DNA from: JANRLJ01 sp033762735
GTDB lineage: Bacteria; Chloroflexota; Anaerolineae; Aggregatilineales; Phototrophicaceae
Direction of reading: 5' to 3'
DNA: 64,000 bases
Assembly: GCA_033762735.1 (NCBI GenBank)
Contig: JANRLJ010000174.1
Location: 1-64,000, forward strand
The stretch's first letter is position 1. Each line of letters begins with the position of its first letter. The notes below the pieces were generated by a model that saw only the letters and a program-made list of their open reading frames with translations, had not been told where the DNA came from and ran no database searches. Shown here piece after piece: positions 51,057-60,111 of this stretch. The position numbers were made by a program, and so were the translations under genes.

Positions 51057-52040
51057 TCAGGCGTTTTCAGAAGTGGCGTTTTCGCGGGAAACCGAGACGC
51101 TCGGCGTGACCAGCGGGGCTTCCGCTGCAGCGGCAGCAGCATCCGACTCATAGCTGGCCTGCACGCCGGGACGATGACGATAGAGCAGCGTCCCGACCGC
51201 GAACACGAACAGCAGCACGCACACCAACTGCGACAGATTCACATTGTTGCCGCCGATGTTGACCAGTGTCACTTCGATGCGCAGGAATTCCAGCAGGAAG
51301 CGCACGAAGGCGTACTGCGCGATATAAATCAGGAAAAAATCCCCGGCGCGGAAGCGGTTGCGGTTGCGCGTATACAGCGAATAGAGCACCACAAAGGCGG
51401 CAAAGTTCCACAGCGATTCATACAGGAACAGCGGGTGGAAGCGGGCGTCATAGTATTCCAGCGCTCCGTAAGGTTCGGGGCGGTTCTCCACCGGAATGAC
51501 CAGGCCGAAGTTCAGGTTGCGCAGGAATTCGGGCACGGGTGTGCCATAAAGTTCCTGGTTGATGAAGTTGGCCCAGCGGCCAATGGCCTGCCCCAGCGGG
51601 AGCACAATGGCGGCGATATCCAGCCACTGCCCCACCGGGAGGCGGTTGCGACGCAGGTAAATATACGCACCAAGCAGACCACCCAGCAGCGCACCGAAGA
51701 TGCTCAGCCCGCCGCTCCAGATGGCAATCGCGCCTTCGTTCAAATCAAAAAAGTTCTGGAAAAACCACGCGGTATCACGGCAGAGCGCGCCGGGGTCTGC
51801 ACTGCCGCAGCCCTGGGTAAAGTTGATGGGCGGGAACAGCACGAACCACAGCCGGGCAAAAATAATGCCGGGGATGATGGCCCAGGTCAGCGCACCGTAA
51901 ACATGTTCCGGGTCTTTGCCGCTGCGCTTGGCAAGACGAGCCGCGATGACCGTCGCAATGAGCATGGCGGTAACGATGATAATGCCGTAATAACGGATCT
52001 GCACGTTACCAATTTGAATAAACTGGCTTTGAAACTCCAT
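51057..52040 (-). CDS. lgt: Prolipoprotein diacylglyceryl transferase
   Basis: 327 residues, seven to eight helices; attaches diacylglycerol to lipoprotein cysteines at the outer face of the membrane. Seen: IWSGGLSIFGALLGGLLGAY (the GG motif region), the signature PLGQAIGRWANFINQELYG (catalytic arginine region) and HPLFLYESLWNFAAFVV near the end. The last ~45 residues are alanine-rich and probably cytosolic. AGAGGT before the ATG. It directly follows the CDP-alcohol phosphatidyltransferase gene (1 base apart), an arrangement that pairs lipid synthesis with lipoprotein maturation. Confidence 0.93.
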   Translation of the reverse strand: MEFQSQFIQIGNVQIRYYGIIIVTAMLIATVIAARLAKRSGKDPEHVYGALTWAIIPGIIFARLWFVLFPPINFTQGCGSADPGALCRDTAWFFQNFFDLNEGAIAIWSGGLSIFGALLGGLLGAYIYLRRNRLPVGQWLDIAAIVLPLGQAIGRWANFINQELYGTPVPEFLRNLNFGLVIPVENRPEPYGALEYYDARFHPLFLYESLWNFAAFVVLYSLYTRNRNRFRAGDFFLIYIAQYAFVRFLLEFLRIEVTLVNIGGNNVNLSQLVCVLLFVFAVGTLLYRHRPGVQASYESDAAAAAAEAPLVTPSVSVSRENATSENA

Positions 52041-52041
52041 G

Positions 52042-52656
52042 TTAACGGACCTCTCTGTCTTTCAATATTGTATATACATACCACAGGCGCTGAAGCCCCG
52101 TGAAATTGGTGCCAACCGCCAGGATCAACAGCCCAGGCGCCAGCAGCCCCGGCACCAGCAGCATCACCAGAATGATGACGACGCGCTCAAAACGCGAGAA
52201 CAGCCCGATCTTTACGTCCACCCCCACACCTTCCGCGCGGGCGCGCACATAACTGACCAGAAAACTGCCCATCAACGCGGCCAGCGCCAGCAGGATCAGG
52301 TTAAACTGATCTTGGACGGCAAAATAATAACTCAAACTTGCAAAAATAAAACCGTCAGCATAGCGATCCAGCGACGAATCCAGCACCGCGCCGAAGCGCC
52401 CCTTGCGCTGCATCACCCGCGCCAGCGCCCCATCCAGCGCATCCAGCGGCAGCCCGACAATCAACAGCACCGCCGCTGGGAAGAACAACCCCCGCGCGAT
52501 CAGTGCCGACGCAATAAACACCACGACAAGACCAAGAATGGTGAGCGTGTCGGGATGCACACCAAGCCGATGCAGCCGAAGCGCGATGGAATGCGTCACC
52601 TGGCCTGTGAGGGTGCGAACGCGGTCGGTAAGGGTGGGCGGAGGGGGAAGGGTCAT
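52042..52656 (-). CDS. CDP-alcohol phosphatidyltransferase
   Basis: 204 residues, about five to six helices. The family motif is complete: LDGALARVMQRKG-FGAVLDSSLDRYAD (D-G-x2-A-R-x8-G-x3-D-x3-D). It transfers a phosphatidyl group from CDP-diacylglycerol to an alcohol; glycerol-3-phosphate (PgsA) or inositol (-phosphate) are the main candidates and the sequence does not decide. ATG at 52656 is used; the longer frame runs over the tRNA promoter. Operon with lgt, one base apart. Confidence 0.85.
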   Translation of the reverse strand: MTLPPPPTLTDRVRTLTGQVTHSIALRLHRLGVHPDTLTILGLVVVFIASALIARGLFFPAAVLLIVGLPLDALDGALARVMQRKGRFGAVLDSSLDRYADGFIFASLSYYFAVQDQFNLILLALAALMGSFLVSYVRARAEGVGVDVKIGLFSRFERVVIILVMLLVPGLLAPGLLILAVGTNFTGLQRLWYVYTILKDREVR

Positions 52657-52670
52657 AAGAAACTTCAGCC

Positions 52671-52699
52671 TTGCAAAACGAGCGTGATTCCAGTACACT
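52671..52699 (+). promoter_or_regulatory. Promoter of tRNA-Pro
   Basis: TTGCAA, 17 bases, TACACT, ending 13 bases before the tRNA gene. It overlaps the leader of the divergent phosphatidyltransferase gene. Confidence 0.6.
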
Positions 52700-52711
52700 G
52701 CCAATACTGTT

Positions 52712-52785
52712 CGGGGCGTAGCGCAGCCTGGTAGCGCGCATCGTTCGGGTCGATGAGGTCATGGGTTCGAATCCCGTCGCCCCGA
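52712..52785 (+). tRNA. tRNA-Pro, anticodon CGG
   Basis: A complete cloverleaf: acceptor CGGGGCG/CGCCCCG, D-arm GCGC..GCGC, anticodon stem CATCG/CGATG around the loop TTCGGGT (anticodon CGG, reading CCG), T-arm ATGGG-TTCGAAT-CCCGT. The discriminator is A; the 3' CCA is not encoded. It is a single-gene unit with its own promoter and a terminator just downstream. Confidence 0.97.
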
Positions 52786-52792
52786 CATTCCA

Positions 52793-52828
52793 CAAAAGAC
52801 TCGCTATTTTGCGAGTCTTTTGTTTTTG
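52793..52828. terminator. Strong bidirectional terminator after tRNA-Pro
   Basis: CAAAAGACTCGC, TATTTT, GCGAGTCTTTTG, then TTTTT: a perfect 12-bp stem. On the minus strand it can also end transcripts from the DUF4139-like gene. Confidence 0.85.
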
Positions 52829-52861
52829 ATGCCCTGATGTTGCTTGAAGCCGTGTTAAAAA

Positions 52862-54835
52862 TCAACCGGGGTTCTGTGCCAGTGATTTAATAAAGTCATC
52901 CACAGCCGTCTGCGCTTCCGCCTGTTGTGTGGTCAACTGCTGCGCCTCCCGGTCGAGCGCGTCCAGCCGGTTCTGCGACTCTTCAAGCTGTCCTAATAAA
53001 CGATGGCGGAAGGCGGCTTCCTGCCCGGTCGGTTGCAGCGCGGCAATGTTGGCGCGAAGCTGCTCCTGCTGGGCAAAAACGGCCTTGCGCTCTGCCTCAA
53101 TGTCGGTTCGGCGAATTTTTGCCCGCTGAATCTGCGCAAGGCTTTCCAGAAAGGGGGACAGCCGATCAAACGTGGCCTGGTCAAGCCAGCGCTGACGCAG
53201 ATATTCCCGCAGCCGCGCATGATCCAGCCGGAGCACTTCCTCATGGTGATAGTGCAAGCGCCGTTCATGCGTAACAAACTCAATATTCCCTCGCGCCGGG
53301 ATGTCGATACGCCACCGCCGCTCCTTTGCGGTTTCAACATCCGGAGAACGTGTATCGAAAAGATCGTAGTATTCCTTTATGGGTGCTTCAACCAGCACAG
53401 CCTGGGCGCGACTGGTGCTGTTTTCAAAAACGTAGGTCACGGTTTGAACATCATAATTTTCAAAAACCAGCAGAGCGCCTTTCAACTGTAACTGAACGGT
53501 CTCGTTACGGGAGACGCTGCGTTCGGTGATTTTAATGCCAAGCTCGACGGCGTAGGGCAGATAGACCTGCACCTCATTTTTGGTGAACGGCACGACGGCC
53601 TCACCCTTGTAGTCGCCATTTTCGACCACCGTAATCGGCCCCCGTTCCAGCGTGAGTTCGGTGGTATTGGGGAAACGCAGCGCGGCGACCGGATGATTGG
53701 GTAGTTTCGCGCCGTTATAAAGCAGTTCGCGCTCGTATTTGATCTCTGCGCTGATGATCGGAACGAGGGCGCTTTCGCCGCGTTTGACCGATACAGGGTT
53801 GGTCACAGCGTATTGAAAAGTCTCTCCCGTGTCCTTTCCCTTCGCCGCTGGGGTAGATGCCGTTTGCTGCATCTGCATCAGCGGCAGTGCCCGGAACGCG
53901 ACGTTATTACTGCTTTCTTCATCAGGCACACCACGTCTTCTCTCTGCGATAAGTTTCGCAGACTCAGCACGATCCAAATAGGCCGCAGCCTCATATTCAA
54001 TCGGCCCTGGCGCGACGCGGCTCTCATCCTCAATCGTGGGTCGCTGCGGGATGCGGCTGGCGTAGAGTTCGTAGATGAACGAGATGGGCTGCCCCGCAAC
54101 CAGCGTGACCTTCACGTTTTCCAGGTCTTCTTCCAGCCGATTGTCGAACAAACCCCACCCTTGCAGCAGCGCCGTGCCTGTGCTGCCGCCGCTGTCGGTT
54201 TCCGCCACCAGCCGATAGCTCACGCGCCAGGTCGGGCTGGGCGCGACATAATACACCACCAGTTCGTGCTGGCCTTCGCTGAGCCGAAGCTGCACCGTCT
54301 GCCGGGTGTCTTCGCGCATACTGGTGTCGAGGAAATAGCTCAGGTCGTGGCTGGATTGGCTGTCGTAGATCGAAAACGAGCGCAGCGCATCGAGCATGAA
54401 GATACGCACGGTGCCGTCATTAGTGAGGAGGGAAAGGGTCGCTTTGGGAGGCTGCGCACTGGATGTGTACAGCGTCAGATCGTCCAGGCCGATGATACGC
54501 CCGTCAATCGTCTCCACCGTGCCGGGAGTCGTTTCAAAGGAAAAAGACGCGCTGCGCCCGCGCAGATCACGCAGCAAATCGCGCAGGCTTTTGTCGTCGG
54601 AAAGCCGAATAGAACTGTCCGCCAGACGCGCCTCTGTGTCCATCGGTGTGCGGTAATGAATCCCCAACACCTGCCCGCCCGCCCGATCAAACACAGCCAG
54701 GCTTTTGAGTACGTCGTTGATTTCGTCCTGGCGGAAGGTCAGATCGACTTCCTGCGAGTCGGTCTGTCCCTCACGCACAAAAAACCCGACACCATGCTTG
54801 TAGAGGATCATTTCGCGGACGGGAAGGTTGGTCAT
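52862..54835 (-). CDS. DUF4139-like protein
   Basis: 657 residues, no membrane segments or clear signal peptide. It opens with PVREMILYKHGVGFFVREG, followed by several beta-rich segments and, in the middle, VVYYVAPSPTWRVSYRLV and WGLFDNRLEEDLENVKVTLV, which are typical of DUF4139/mucoidy-inhibitor-like proteins. The end (from ~560) is a long coiled-coil region rich in glutamine and alanine (RAKIRRTDIEAERKAVFAQQ). The family has no known reaction; members occur widely and a structural or adhesive role is often guessed. Here it stands alone, convergent with the tRNA unit. Confidence 0.7.
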   Translation of the reverse strand: MTNLPVREMILYKHGVGFFVREGQTDSQEVDLTFRQDEINDVLKSLAVFDRAGGQVLGIHYRTPMDTEARLADSSIRLSDDKSLRDLLRDLRGRSASFSFETTPGTVETIDGRIIGLDDLTLYTSSAQPPKATLSLLTNDGTVRIFMLDALRSFSIYDSQSSHDLSYFLDTSMREDTRQTVQLRLSEGQHELVVYYVAPSPTWRVSYRLVAETDSGGSTGTALLQGWGLFDNRLEEDLENVKVTLVAGQPISFIYELYASRIPQRPTIEDESRVAPGPIEYEAAAYLDRAESAKLIAERRRGVPDEESSNNVAFRALPLMQMQQTASTPAAKGKDTGETFQYAVTNPVSVKRGESALVPIISAEIKYERELLYNGAKLPNHPVAALRFPNTTELTLERGPITVVENGDYKGEAVVPFTKNEVQVYLPYAVELGIKITERSVSRNETVQLQLKGALLVFENYDVQTVTYVFENSTSRAQAVLVEAPIKEYYDLFDTRSPDVETAKERRWRIDIPARGNIEFVTHERRLHYHHEEVLRLDHARLREYLRQRWLDQATFDRLSPFLESLAQIQRAKIRRTDIEAERKAVFAQQEQLRANIAALQPTGQEAAFRHRLLGQLEESQNRLDALDREAQQLTTQQAEAQTAVDDFIKSLAQNPG

Positions 54836-54935
54836 GGCGTGTCCCTGCCTGTGGGCATGAATGCTCTGTCGTTGCAGAAATTATAGGCGCGGATTGGCTT
54901 TTGTGTGGCAGGAATTCGCGAACCGAAAACAGATT

Positions 54936-55013
54936 TTAACCACAGAGCGCACAGAGAACGCAGAGATTTAGGTTGTTTCAGAATCTTGGCGTACTTGGTG
55001 TCTTGGCGGTTCA
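54936..55013. repeat. CACAGAG-type dispersed repeat
   Basis: AACCACAGAGCGCACAGAGA-type core at 54936-54970, followed by CTTGGCGTACTTGGTGTCTT at 54985-55004. It fills most of the gap between mazG and the DUF4139-like gene (54836-55021), which otherwise holds nothing. Confidence 0.65.
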
Positions 55014-55021
55014 GTTCTTTT

Positions 55022-56482
55022 TCACAAGCCCTGGCGTTTGGCCTCGTTCCACAGCGTGTCCATCTCGCTGAGTGTGCTGTCCGTCGGTGATTTACCCTGT
55101 GCGCCGAGCGCCTTTTCAATGTAGCGGAAGCGGCGGCTAAAGCGGGCGTTGGCATCCCGCAGCGCCAGTTCGGGGTCGATCTTCAACCAGCGTGCCCAGT
55201 TCACAACCGAGAACAGCAGGTCGCCCATCTCCTTCGTCATCTGGTCGGGGTCGTCCTGTGCGTCTTCGATCTCGGCGATTTCCTCCGCAATTTTGGCTTT
55301 TACATCAGCGCGGTTGTCCCAGTCAAACCCGACTTTAGCCGCCTTGCGCTGGACTTCATGCGCCTGCTTAAGCGCGGGCAGCGCCTTCGGGATGCCGTCT
55401 AAGGCGGACTCGCGCCTTTCGCCCTTCGCCGCCTGCTCCTGCTTCTTGAGCGCGTCCCAGTTGGCGACAACCTTCTCCGAATTGCCGTTGACCTCAACCG
55501 TCCCCCACACATGCGGATGCCGCCGGATCATCTTATGGTTGACGTGCCGCACCACATCACTCATATAGAATTCACCATCGTCAATGGCGATCTGCGTATG
55601 CAGGACGATTTGCAGCAGCAGGTCGCCCAGTTCTTCCGCGAGATGCTGCGGGTCATCGTTTTCGATGGCTTCCAGCACTTCATAGGCTTCTTCCAGCAGG
55701 AACGGCCGCAGCGAGTCGTGCGTCTGCTCCCGATCCCAGGGGCAGCCTTCCGGCGCACGTAAATGGGCGATGATCTCCTGGAATTCCTCAAAGCTGGATT
55801 TATCACCAAGCGCGGGCAGATAGAGCGCGGTCGTGTGCTGGATGTGTTGGCTGCGGTCGATTTGGTGCAGCGGGAGGTGTTCGGCAACCGCTTCTTCCGT
55901 TCCCGCCGAATGCACCAGCACAACCGGGAATCCATCGGGGTACTGGTTCATCAGCGTCAGCTTGACGTTCGAGGCCACGTCGCGGCTGTAGACCTGCCCA
56001 ATCAGCGCTGGATAGTCGGGATTGATCGGTGGATGGTGCATGGCGGCGATGTCCAGCCCGTCCAGCAGTTGCAGCCCGTTCATCGCATCCACACCGACCA
56101 GCGCCAGCGTCGGTTCGACAAAACTGACACCGCTGACGATTTCGACCTCTATACCTTCCGCCTTCGCTTTGTTCAGAAGTTGCAGCACCGTCGATTCACC
56201 TACCAGCGGATCGCCGGGGACGGCATAGACCACATCACCGCTTCGAGCCGCTTCCAGCAGTCGCTGCACAATCTCCGCGTAGACATCCTCGAACGTTTCG
56301 ACCGTCTCATAGACTGCATCGAAACTGTGATAGGTCGTGTCGGATTGCGGCAGACATGCCACACAGCCATGCTGCGCGGTGCGGAGATAGACGGTGCTGG
56401 CGTTTTTCAGCACGCGCCACGCCTTGCGCGTCAGATCGTCCACGTCGCCGGGGCCAAGCCCCACAACCGTGATTTTGCTCAT
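55022..56482 (-). CDS. mazG: Fused tetrapyrrole-methylase-like and MazG NTP pyrophosphatase
   Basis: 486 residues, two parts. Residues ~1-220 resemble the tetrapyrrole methylase fold (VGLGPGDVDDLT; VYAVPGDPLVGES), as in the YabN/MazG fusion proteins. Residues ~230-480 are a tandem MazG domain: LRAPEGCPWDREQTHDSL, the metal-binding LLEEAYEVLEAIEN and EELGDLLLQIVLH, and a second set with EEIAEIEDAQDD and KEMGDLLFSVVNWAR. MazG hydrolyses (d)NTPs to monophosphates and pyrophosphate, clearing non-canonical nucleotides. Its start overlaps the M28 peptidase stop by four bases. Confidence 0.9.
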   Translation of the reverse strand: MSKITVVGLGPGDVDDLTRKAWRVLKNASTVYLRTAQHGCVACLPQSDTTYHSFDAVYETVETFEDVYAEIVQRLLEAARSGDVVYAVPGDPLVGESTVLQLLNKAKAEGIEVEIVSGVSFVEPTLALVGVDAMNGLQLLDGLDIAAMHHPPINPDYPALIGQVYSRDVASNVKLTLMNQYPDGFPVVLVHSAGTEEAVAEHLPLHQIDRSQHIQHTTALYLPALGDKSSFEEFQEIIAHLRAPEGCPWDREQTHDSLRPFLLEEAYEVLEAIENDDPQHLAEELGDLLLQIVLHTQIAIDDGEFYMSDVVRHVNHKMIRRHPHVWGTVEVNGNSEKVVANWDALKKQEQAAKGERRESALDGIPKALPALKQAHEVQRKAAKVGFDWDNRADVKAKIAEEIAEIEDAQDDPDQMTKEMGDLLFSVVNWARWLKIDPELALRDANARFSRRFRYIEKALGAQGKSPTDSTLSEMDTLWNEAKRQGL

Positions 56483-57678
56483 GGCAGCGTTTGCCTTTCA
56501 TCCAGCGTGTGCAGCATGGCAAGGCCAAAGCGGGCGGCTTTTTCCAGCGCTGCGGGGTCGATGTTGTAAGCGGTGTCGCTGTACTGATGCCAGTTCACCA
56601 GCCAGCCATCCTCCCCCACGCCAGCCAGACAAATTCCCCGGAAGCCGCGCCCGCGCAGCGCCCCGACTTCCTCTGTCATGGTCATCTGTGCGCCGCGTAC
56701 ACTCATCGCCGGATTGCGCCGCGCCGTTTCCAGCGCCCACGCCAGCGATTCAGGGTCGGGTTCATATTCGCTTAAATGCGAGAATCCGCTGTGACGGGTG
56801 ACGTAAGCAATCTGCCCCGCGCCGACCATCTCGAAATCCACAAACCAGGCATCGGCCAGAGTCTCGCGGTAGACATCCAGCAGATGATGCAGCCCCAGGC
56901 AGCCGCTTTCCTCTGCCCCGGTAAAGGCCAGCCAGACCTCGGTATTTTTCAAAGGATTCTGCGCCAGATGCGCACCCAGCCCAAGCAGGCAGGCGACCGC
57001 GCTGGCGTTGTCGTTTGCGCCTTCCACAAAACCGCCCAGTTCATCGGCAAGGAATGTCGCGAGAGACGCACCCATGCCCCACTCGCTCAGGCGGCGCAGC
57101 CCTTTGAGGTTCAACATCTGCGCCAGCCCATTTAGTGCGGTAAAGGCAATAGCGGCGGTCGCACCGGAGCGCATCAGCGGCTTGAAGGTCGGCGTAAAAC
57201 TCAGGCGGTGTTTGTTGCTGTCGATATGGCCGATGAGAACTACCCTACGGCGGGGCGTTTCAGCGGCGGGAATTCGCGCGATCAGATTGCCGCTCTGCCC
57301 GGACGGAAACAGAAAGCGATAGGGCTGCTTCTGGCTGCGCATCGCTTGCTGCAAGGCATAGGCTGCATGGAGTGCAGCCGCACCGCCCACCAGCCGGGCC
57401 AGCCATCCCCGGCGGCTGAGCGCGCTTGCCATCAACCCGATCAGCACGGGCACGGCCACCGCATAGCCCCAGGTGTTGGGCGCGGGGAACGGCATTTCTT
57501 CGACCTCGGTCAGCCCGGCATCGCTCAACGCGTAGCGGATATACTGTCGGGCGCGGGCTTCTTCGGGTTGGCCTGCTGGTCGCGGGCCAATGGCCGTCGC
57601 CAGCGCCTCAACGTGCGTCATTAAAGCCTGTGCAGAAAGCGAGTCATTCATCGCTGGGCGTTCAACCATTTCACTCAT
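56479..57678 (-). CDS. M28-family metallopeptidase, membrane-anchored
   Basis: 399 residues. Zinc-ligand pattern of the M28 aminopeptidases: H151 and D153 (VVLIGHIDSNKH), bridging D223 (EGANDNASAV), the acidic pair E257-E258 (FTGAEESGCLG) and a late aspartate/histidine region (VDFEMVGAG, NWHQYSDTAYN). Hydrophobic stretches around residues 72-110 suggest membrane association with the catalytic part outside or inside the cell. It removes amino acids or acts as an amidase; the substrate is open. ATG at 57678 and 57651 are both possible starts. Cotranslated with mazG. Confidence 0.8.
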   Translation of the reverse strand: MSEMVERPAMNDSLSAQALMTHVEALATAIGPRPAGQPEEARARQYIRYALSDAGLTEVEEMPFPAPNTWGYAVAVPVLIGLMASALSRRGWLARLVGGAAALHAAYALQQAMRSQKQPYRFLFPSGQSGNLIARIPAAETPRRRVVLIGHIDSNKHRLSFTPTFKPLMRSGATAAIAFTALNGLAQMLNLKGLRRLSEWGMGASLATFLADELGGFVEGANDNASAVACLLGLGAHLAQNPLKNTEVWLAFTGAEESGCLGLHHLLDVYRETLADAWFVDFEMVGAGQIAYVTRHSGFSHLSEYEPDPESLAWALETARRNPAMSVRGAQMTMTEEVGALRGRGFRGICLAGVGEDGWLVNWHQYSDTAYNIDPAALEKAARFGLAMLHTLDERQTLP

Positions 57679-57783
57679 CCAAAAAGCGTCGTTACAAGCC
57701 TTACCTTATTCCAGTTTTTTCAGGCATTATAGCCGCAAGCCTTAACCCGTTGCGATGCTAAACTGCCACTACACCAACATCTT

Positions 57784-57811
57784 TTGGCGTTCTCTGCGTC
57801 TTGGCGGTTAA
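57784..57811. repeat. CACAGAG-type dispersed repeat, short copy
   Basis: TTGGCGTTCTCTGCGTCTTG followed by GCGGTTAA: the same words as in 54984-55013. It lies in the M28/rpsI gap (57679-57921), which shows no gene. Confidence 0.55.
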
Positions 57812-57852
57812 AAATTGTATCTATCCATCGACACATGCGCTGTGCAGGAATC

Positions 57853-57881
57853 AAAAAAAGACACAAACCGTCAGGTTTATG
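57853..57881 (-). terminator. Terminator of the ribosomal protein operon
   Basis: On the minus strand CATAAACC, TGAC, GGTTTGTG (8 bp, one wobble) followed by TCTTTTTTT, 41 bases after the rpsI stop. Confidence 0.75.
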
Positions 57882-57921
57882 CCTGTCATAAATTCATCCT
57901 GCGTAAGCTGCGAAACCAGCC

Positions 57922-58317
57922 TTAGCGCTTGGTGTAGGTCGGTGCCTTACGCGCACGCTTGAGGCCGGGCTTTTTCCGTTCCTTCACGCGGGCATCGCGC
58001 GTCAGCAGATCATGTTCGCGCATCTGCGGGCGCAGTTCAGGGTCGATCTTCAGCAGCGCCCGCGCCAGACCGAGGCGAATCGCGTCGCGCTGGCCGCTGA
58101 TGCCGCCGCCCTTGACGTGGATGGTGATGTCGTAAGCGCTTTCCTGGCCGATTACGGTGAGCGGTTCCAGCAGCACTTCCACATCGCCGGCGCGAGGCAG
58201 AAAATCACGCGCTTCTTTTTCGTTAATCAGAATGTTGCCGGTGCCGCCGGGGAAAAGACGAACACGCGCCGAGGCCGACTTGCGACGGCCAATTCCTTCG
58301 TAGTACTGAGAAGCCAT
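57922..58317 (-). CDS. rpsI: Small ribosomal subunit protein S9
   Basis: 131 residues, full length. It opens with YYEGIGRRKSASARVRLFPG and ends in the basic tail KKPGLKRARKAPTYTKR that reaches the P-site tRNA; GGGISGQRDAIRLGLARALL is the conserved core. GGGAG precedes the ATG. It follows rplM by 15 bases in the order rplM-rpsI typical of bacteria, and it is the last gene of the unit. Confidence 0.97.
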   Translation of the reverse strand: MASQYYEGIGRRKSASARVRLFPGGTGNILINEKEARDFLPRAGDVEVLLEPLTVIGQESAYDITIHVKGGGISGQRDAIRLGLARALLKIDPELRPQMREHDLLTRDARVKERKKPGLKRARKAPTYTKR

Positions 58318-58332
58318 TGGCGTTGTTCTCCC

Positions 58333-58767
58333 TTAGAGATCCAGTTTTTGCGGATTCTGCGCGGTGTGCGGGTGTTCTGGCCCGGCGTAGACCTTGAGCT
58401 TATCCAGCATGTGGCGGCCCAGTTGGTTCTTGGGCAGCATCCCCTTGACCGCGATTTCAATCGGGCGGGTGGGGAAGCGGATGAGCTGGTCACGCAGGGA
58501 AATGCTGGTCAGACCGCCGGGATACTGCGAGTGGCGGTGATAGAACTTGGATTCCATGCGGTCGCCCGTCACCACGATTTTTTCCGCGTTGATGACGATG
58601 ACGTAGTCGCCCGTATCCAGATTCGGGACATACGTGGGTTTGTTTTTGCCGCTCAGGTACGGTGCGATCTTGGAAGCAAGACGCCCTAGCGTTTGACCCT
58701 CAGCATCCACAACCCACCAGCGACGCTGAATGTCGCTCGGTTTGGTTACGAAAGTCTTTACTCTCAT
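58333..58767 (-). CDS. rplM: Large ribosomal subunit protein L13
   Basis: 144 residues. Core: RRWWVVDAEGQTLGRLASKI, YVPNLDTGDYVIVINAEKI and the loop GMLPKNQLGRHMLDKLKVYA, all diagnostic. Binds 23S rRNA early in assembly. GAGGT stands before the ATG. Directly precedes rpsI; about 50 bases after truA. Confidence 0.97.
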   Translation of the reverse strand: MRVKTFVTKPSDIQRRWWVVDAEGQTLGRLASKIAPYLSGKNKPTYVPNLDTGDYVIVINAEKIVVTGDRMESKFYHRHSQYPGGLTSISLRDQLIRFPTRPIEIAVKGMLPKNQLGRHMLDKLKVYAGPEHPHTAQNPQKLDL

Positions 58768-58818
58768 TGCTTTACCTCATTCAGGATTGCGGCGGGCGTC
58801 TGCCCCACCGACCTTGCA

Positions 58819-59643
58819 CTATACAGAACCTTGATCGAGCAGACAAGGGGCGATTCGGTCGTCGCTTTCCTCATCCCTGCCCGGTTGGTTTTTGTCGGAA
58901 TAACGTACCTTCACCAGCGTGAGTCCCTGCGGCGGTGCGACTCGTTTCACGCGGGACATATCGCCCTCGCGCAGAATCTCCCCGACCTGCTCCGGAGTCA
59001 ACCTGCTCTGGCCTGCCTGCACCTGCACGCCGACCAGCCGCCGCACCATGTGCTTTAAGAAGGCTGTAGCCTCGACCTCGTAAAAAAAATATTCGTTGTC
59101 TGCGCGTTCGATGCGCTCCCAGCGGGAAACGAACACCTCGCGCACCGTATTTTCGCCGTGCGCTGCCTGCCCGAAGGCGGCAAAGTCATGTACCCCCACG
59201 AACTGCGCCGCCGCTAGTTGCAGCCTGTCCACATCGAGCGGCTGGTGAAGCTGCCATGCCCTATGCCGTAGTAACGGCTGGCGCTGTGGCGTGACCGTGA
59301 CCAGATAGCGATACACCCGCGACCGTGCACTGTAGCGAGGGTGAAACCCGTCTGGCGCAATAGCGATGTCCTGTAGAGCAATATCGTCGGGCAGATGCGC
59401 ATTCACCGCCCTAAGCAGGACGGCCACATCATGCGCCCACTCCACTGCAAAACTGACCACCTGCCCGGTCGCATGGACTCCCGCATCCGTTCGCCCCGCG
59501 CCTGTGACGGCGGCGATTTGCCCGGTGGCGCGGGTGATGGCGGCTTCCAGGGCTGATTGAACCGTGACGACACCTTCCTTCTGGCGCTGAAAGCCAAAAT
59601 AGGCGGTGCCGTCATAGGCCAGCGTCGCCCGGTAGCGCGTCAT
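58819..59643 (-). CDS. truA: tRNA pseudouridine synthase A
   Basis: 274 residues; makes pseudouridine at positions 38-40 of the anticodon arm. The catalytic aspartate is D53 in GAGRTDAGVHATGQV; YDGTAYFGFQRQ at the start and FLKHMVRRLVGVQVQAG near the end are family hallmarks. It lies between rplQ and rplM, a common bacterial arrangement. The C-terminal ~20 residues (ESDDRIAPCLLDQ) are an unusual tail. Confidence 0.95.
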   Translation of the reverse strand: MTRYRATLAYDGTAYFGFQRQKEGVVTVQSALEAAITRATGQIAAVTGAGRTDAGVHATGQVVSFAVEWAHDVAVLLRAVNAHLPDDIALQDIAIAPDGFHPRYSARSRVYRYLVTVTPQRQPLLRHRAWQLHQPLDVDRLQLAAAQFVGVHDFAAFGQAAHGENTVREVFVSRWERIERADNEYFFYEVEATAFLKHMVRRLVGVQVQAGQSRLTPEQVGEILREGDMSRVKRVAPPQGLTLVKVRYSDKNQPGRDEESDDRIAPCLLDQGSV

Positions 59644-59667
59644 CGCTGCCCGCCCCGTGCAGTCGGC

Positions 59668-60075
59668 TTATTCAGCTTCGGCGCGGTCGACCAGTTCCAG
59701 CAGTACCATTTCGGCGGCATCACCCTTGCGCGGCCCCAGCTTGTAAATGCGGGTGTAGCCACCGGGACGATCCTTATAGCGCGGCGCGAGTTCATCGAAC
59801 AGCTTCTGAATAATGACGCGGTCGTTGTTCAGCCGCGCAGCAGCGATGCGGCGGGCATGCACGGCCACTTCCGGCTTACCGGTCGCTTCGGCCTTCGCCA
59901 GTCCGCGCTTGGCGATGGTAATCACACGCTCGACATGGCCGCGCACGTAATCAGCCTTGGCCTGGGTGGTCTTGATGCGTTCGTTGTGCAGCAGCGACAG
60001 CGTCAGGTTCATCCGCAGCGCTTTGCGGTGGCCGGAACTACGGCTCAGCTTCTTGCCTTTAATCTGATGGCGCAT
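59668..60075 (-). CDS. rplQ: Large ribosomal subunit protein L17
   Basis: 135 residues. Diagnostic opening MRHQIKGKKLSRSSGHRKAL, then RMNLTLSLLHNERIKTTQAK and near the end RPGGYTRIYKLGPRKGDAAE. AGGAAG precedes the ATG. Follows rpoA after an 86-base gap that holds a palindromic repeat. Confidence 0.97.
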   Translation of the reverse strand: MRHQIKGKKLSRSSGHRKALRMNLTLSLLHNERIKTTQAKADYVRGHVERVITIAKRGLAKAEATGKPEVAVHARRIAAARLNNDRVIIQKLFDELAPRYKDRPGGYTRIYKLGPRKGDAAEMVLLELVDRAEAE

Positions 60076-60111
60076 GGTCTTCCTCTTTCCGTTGGTTCTT
60101 TCGTGTCATGA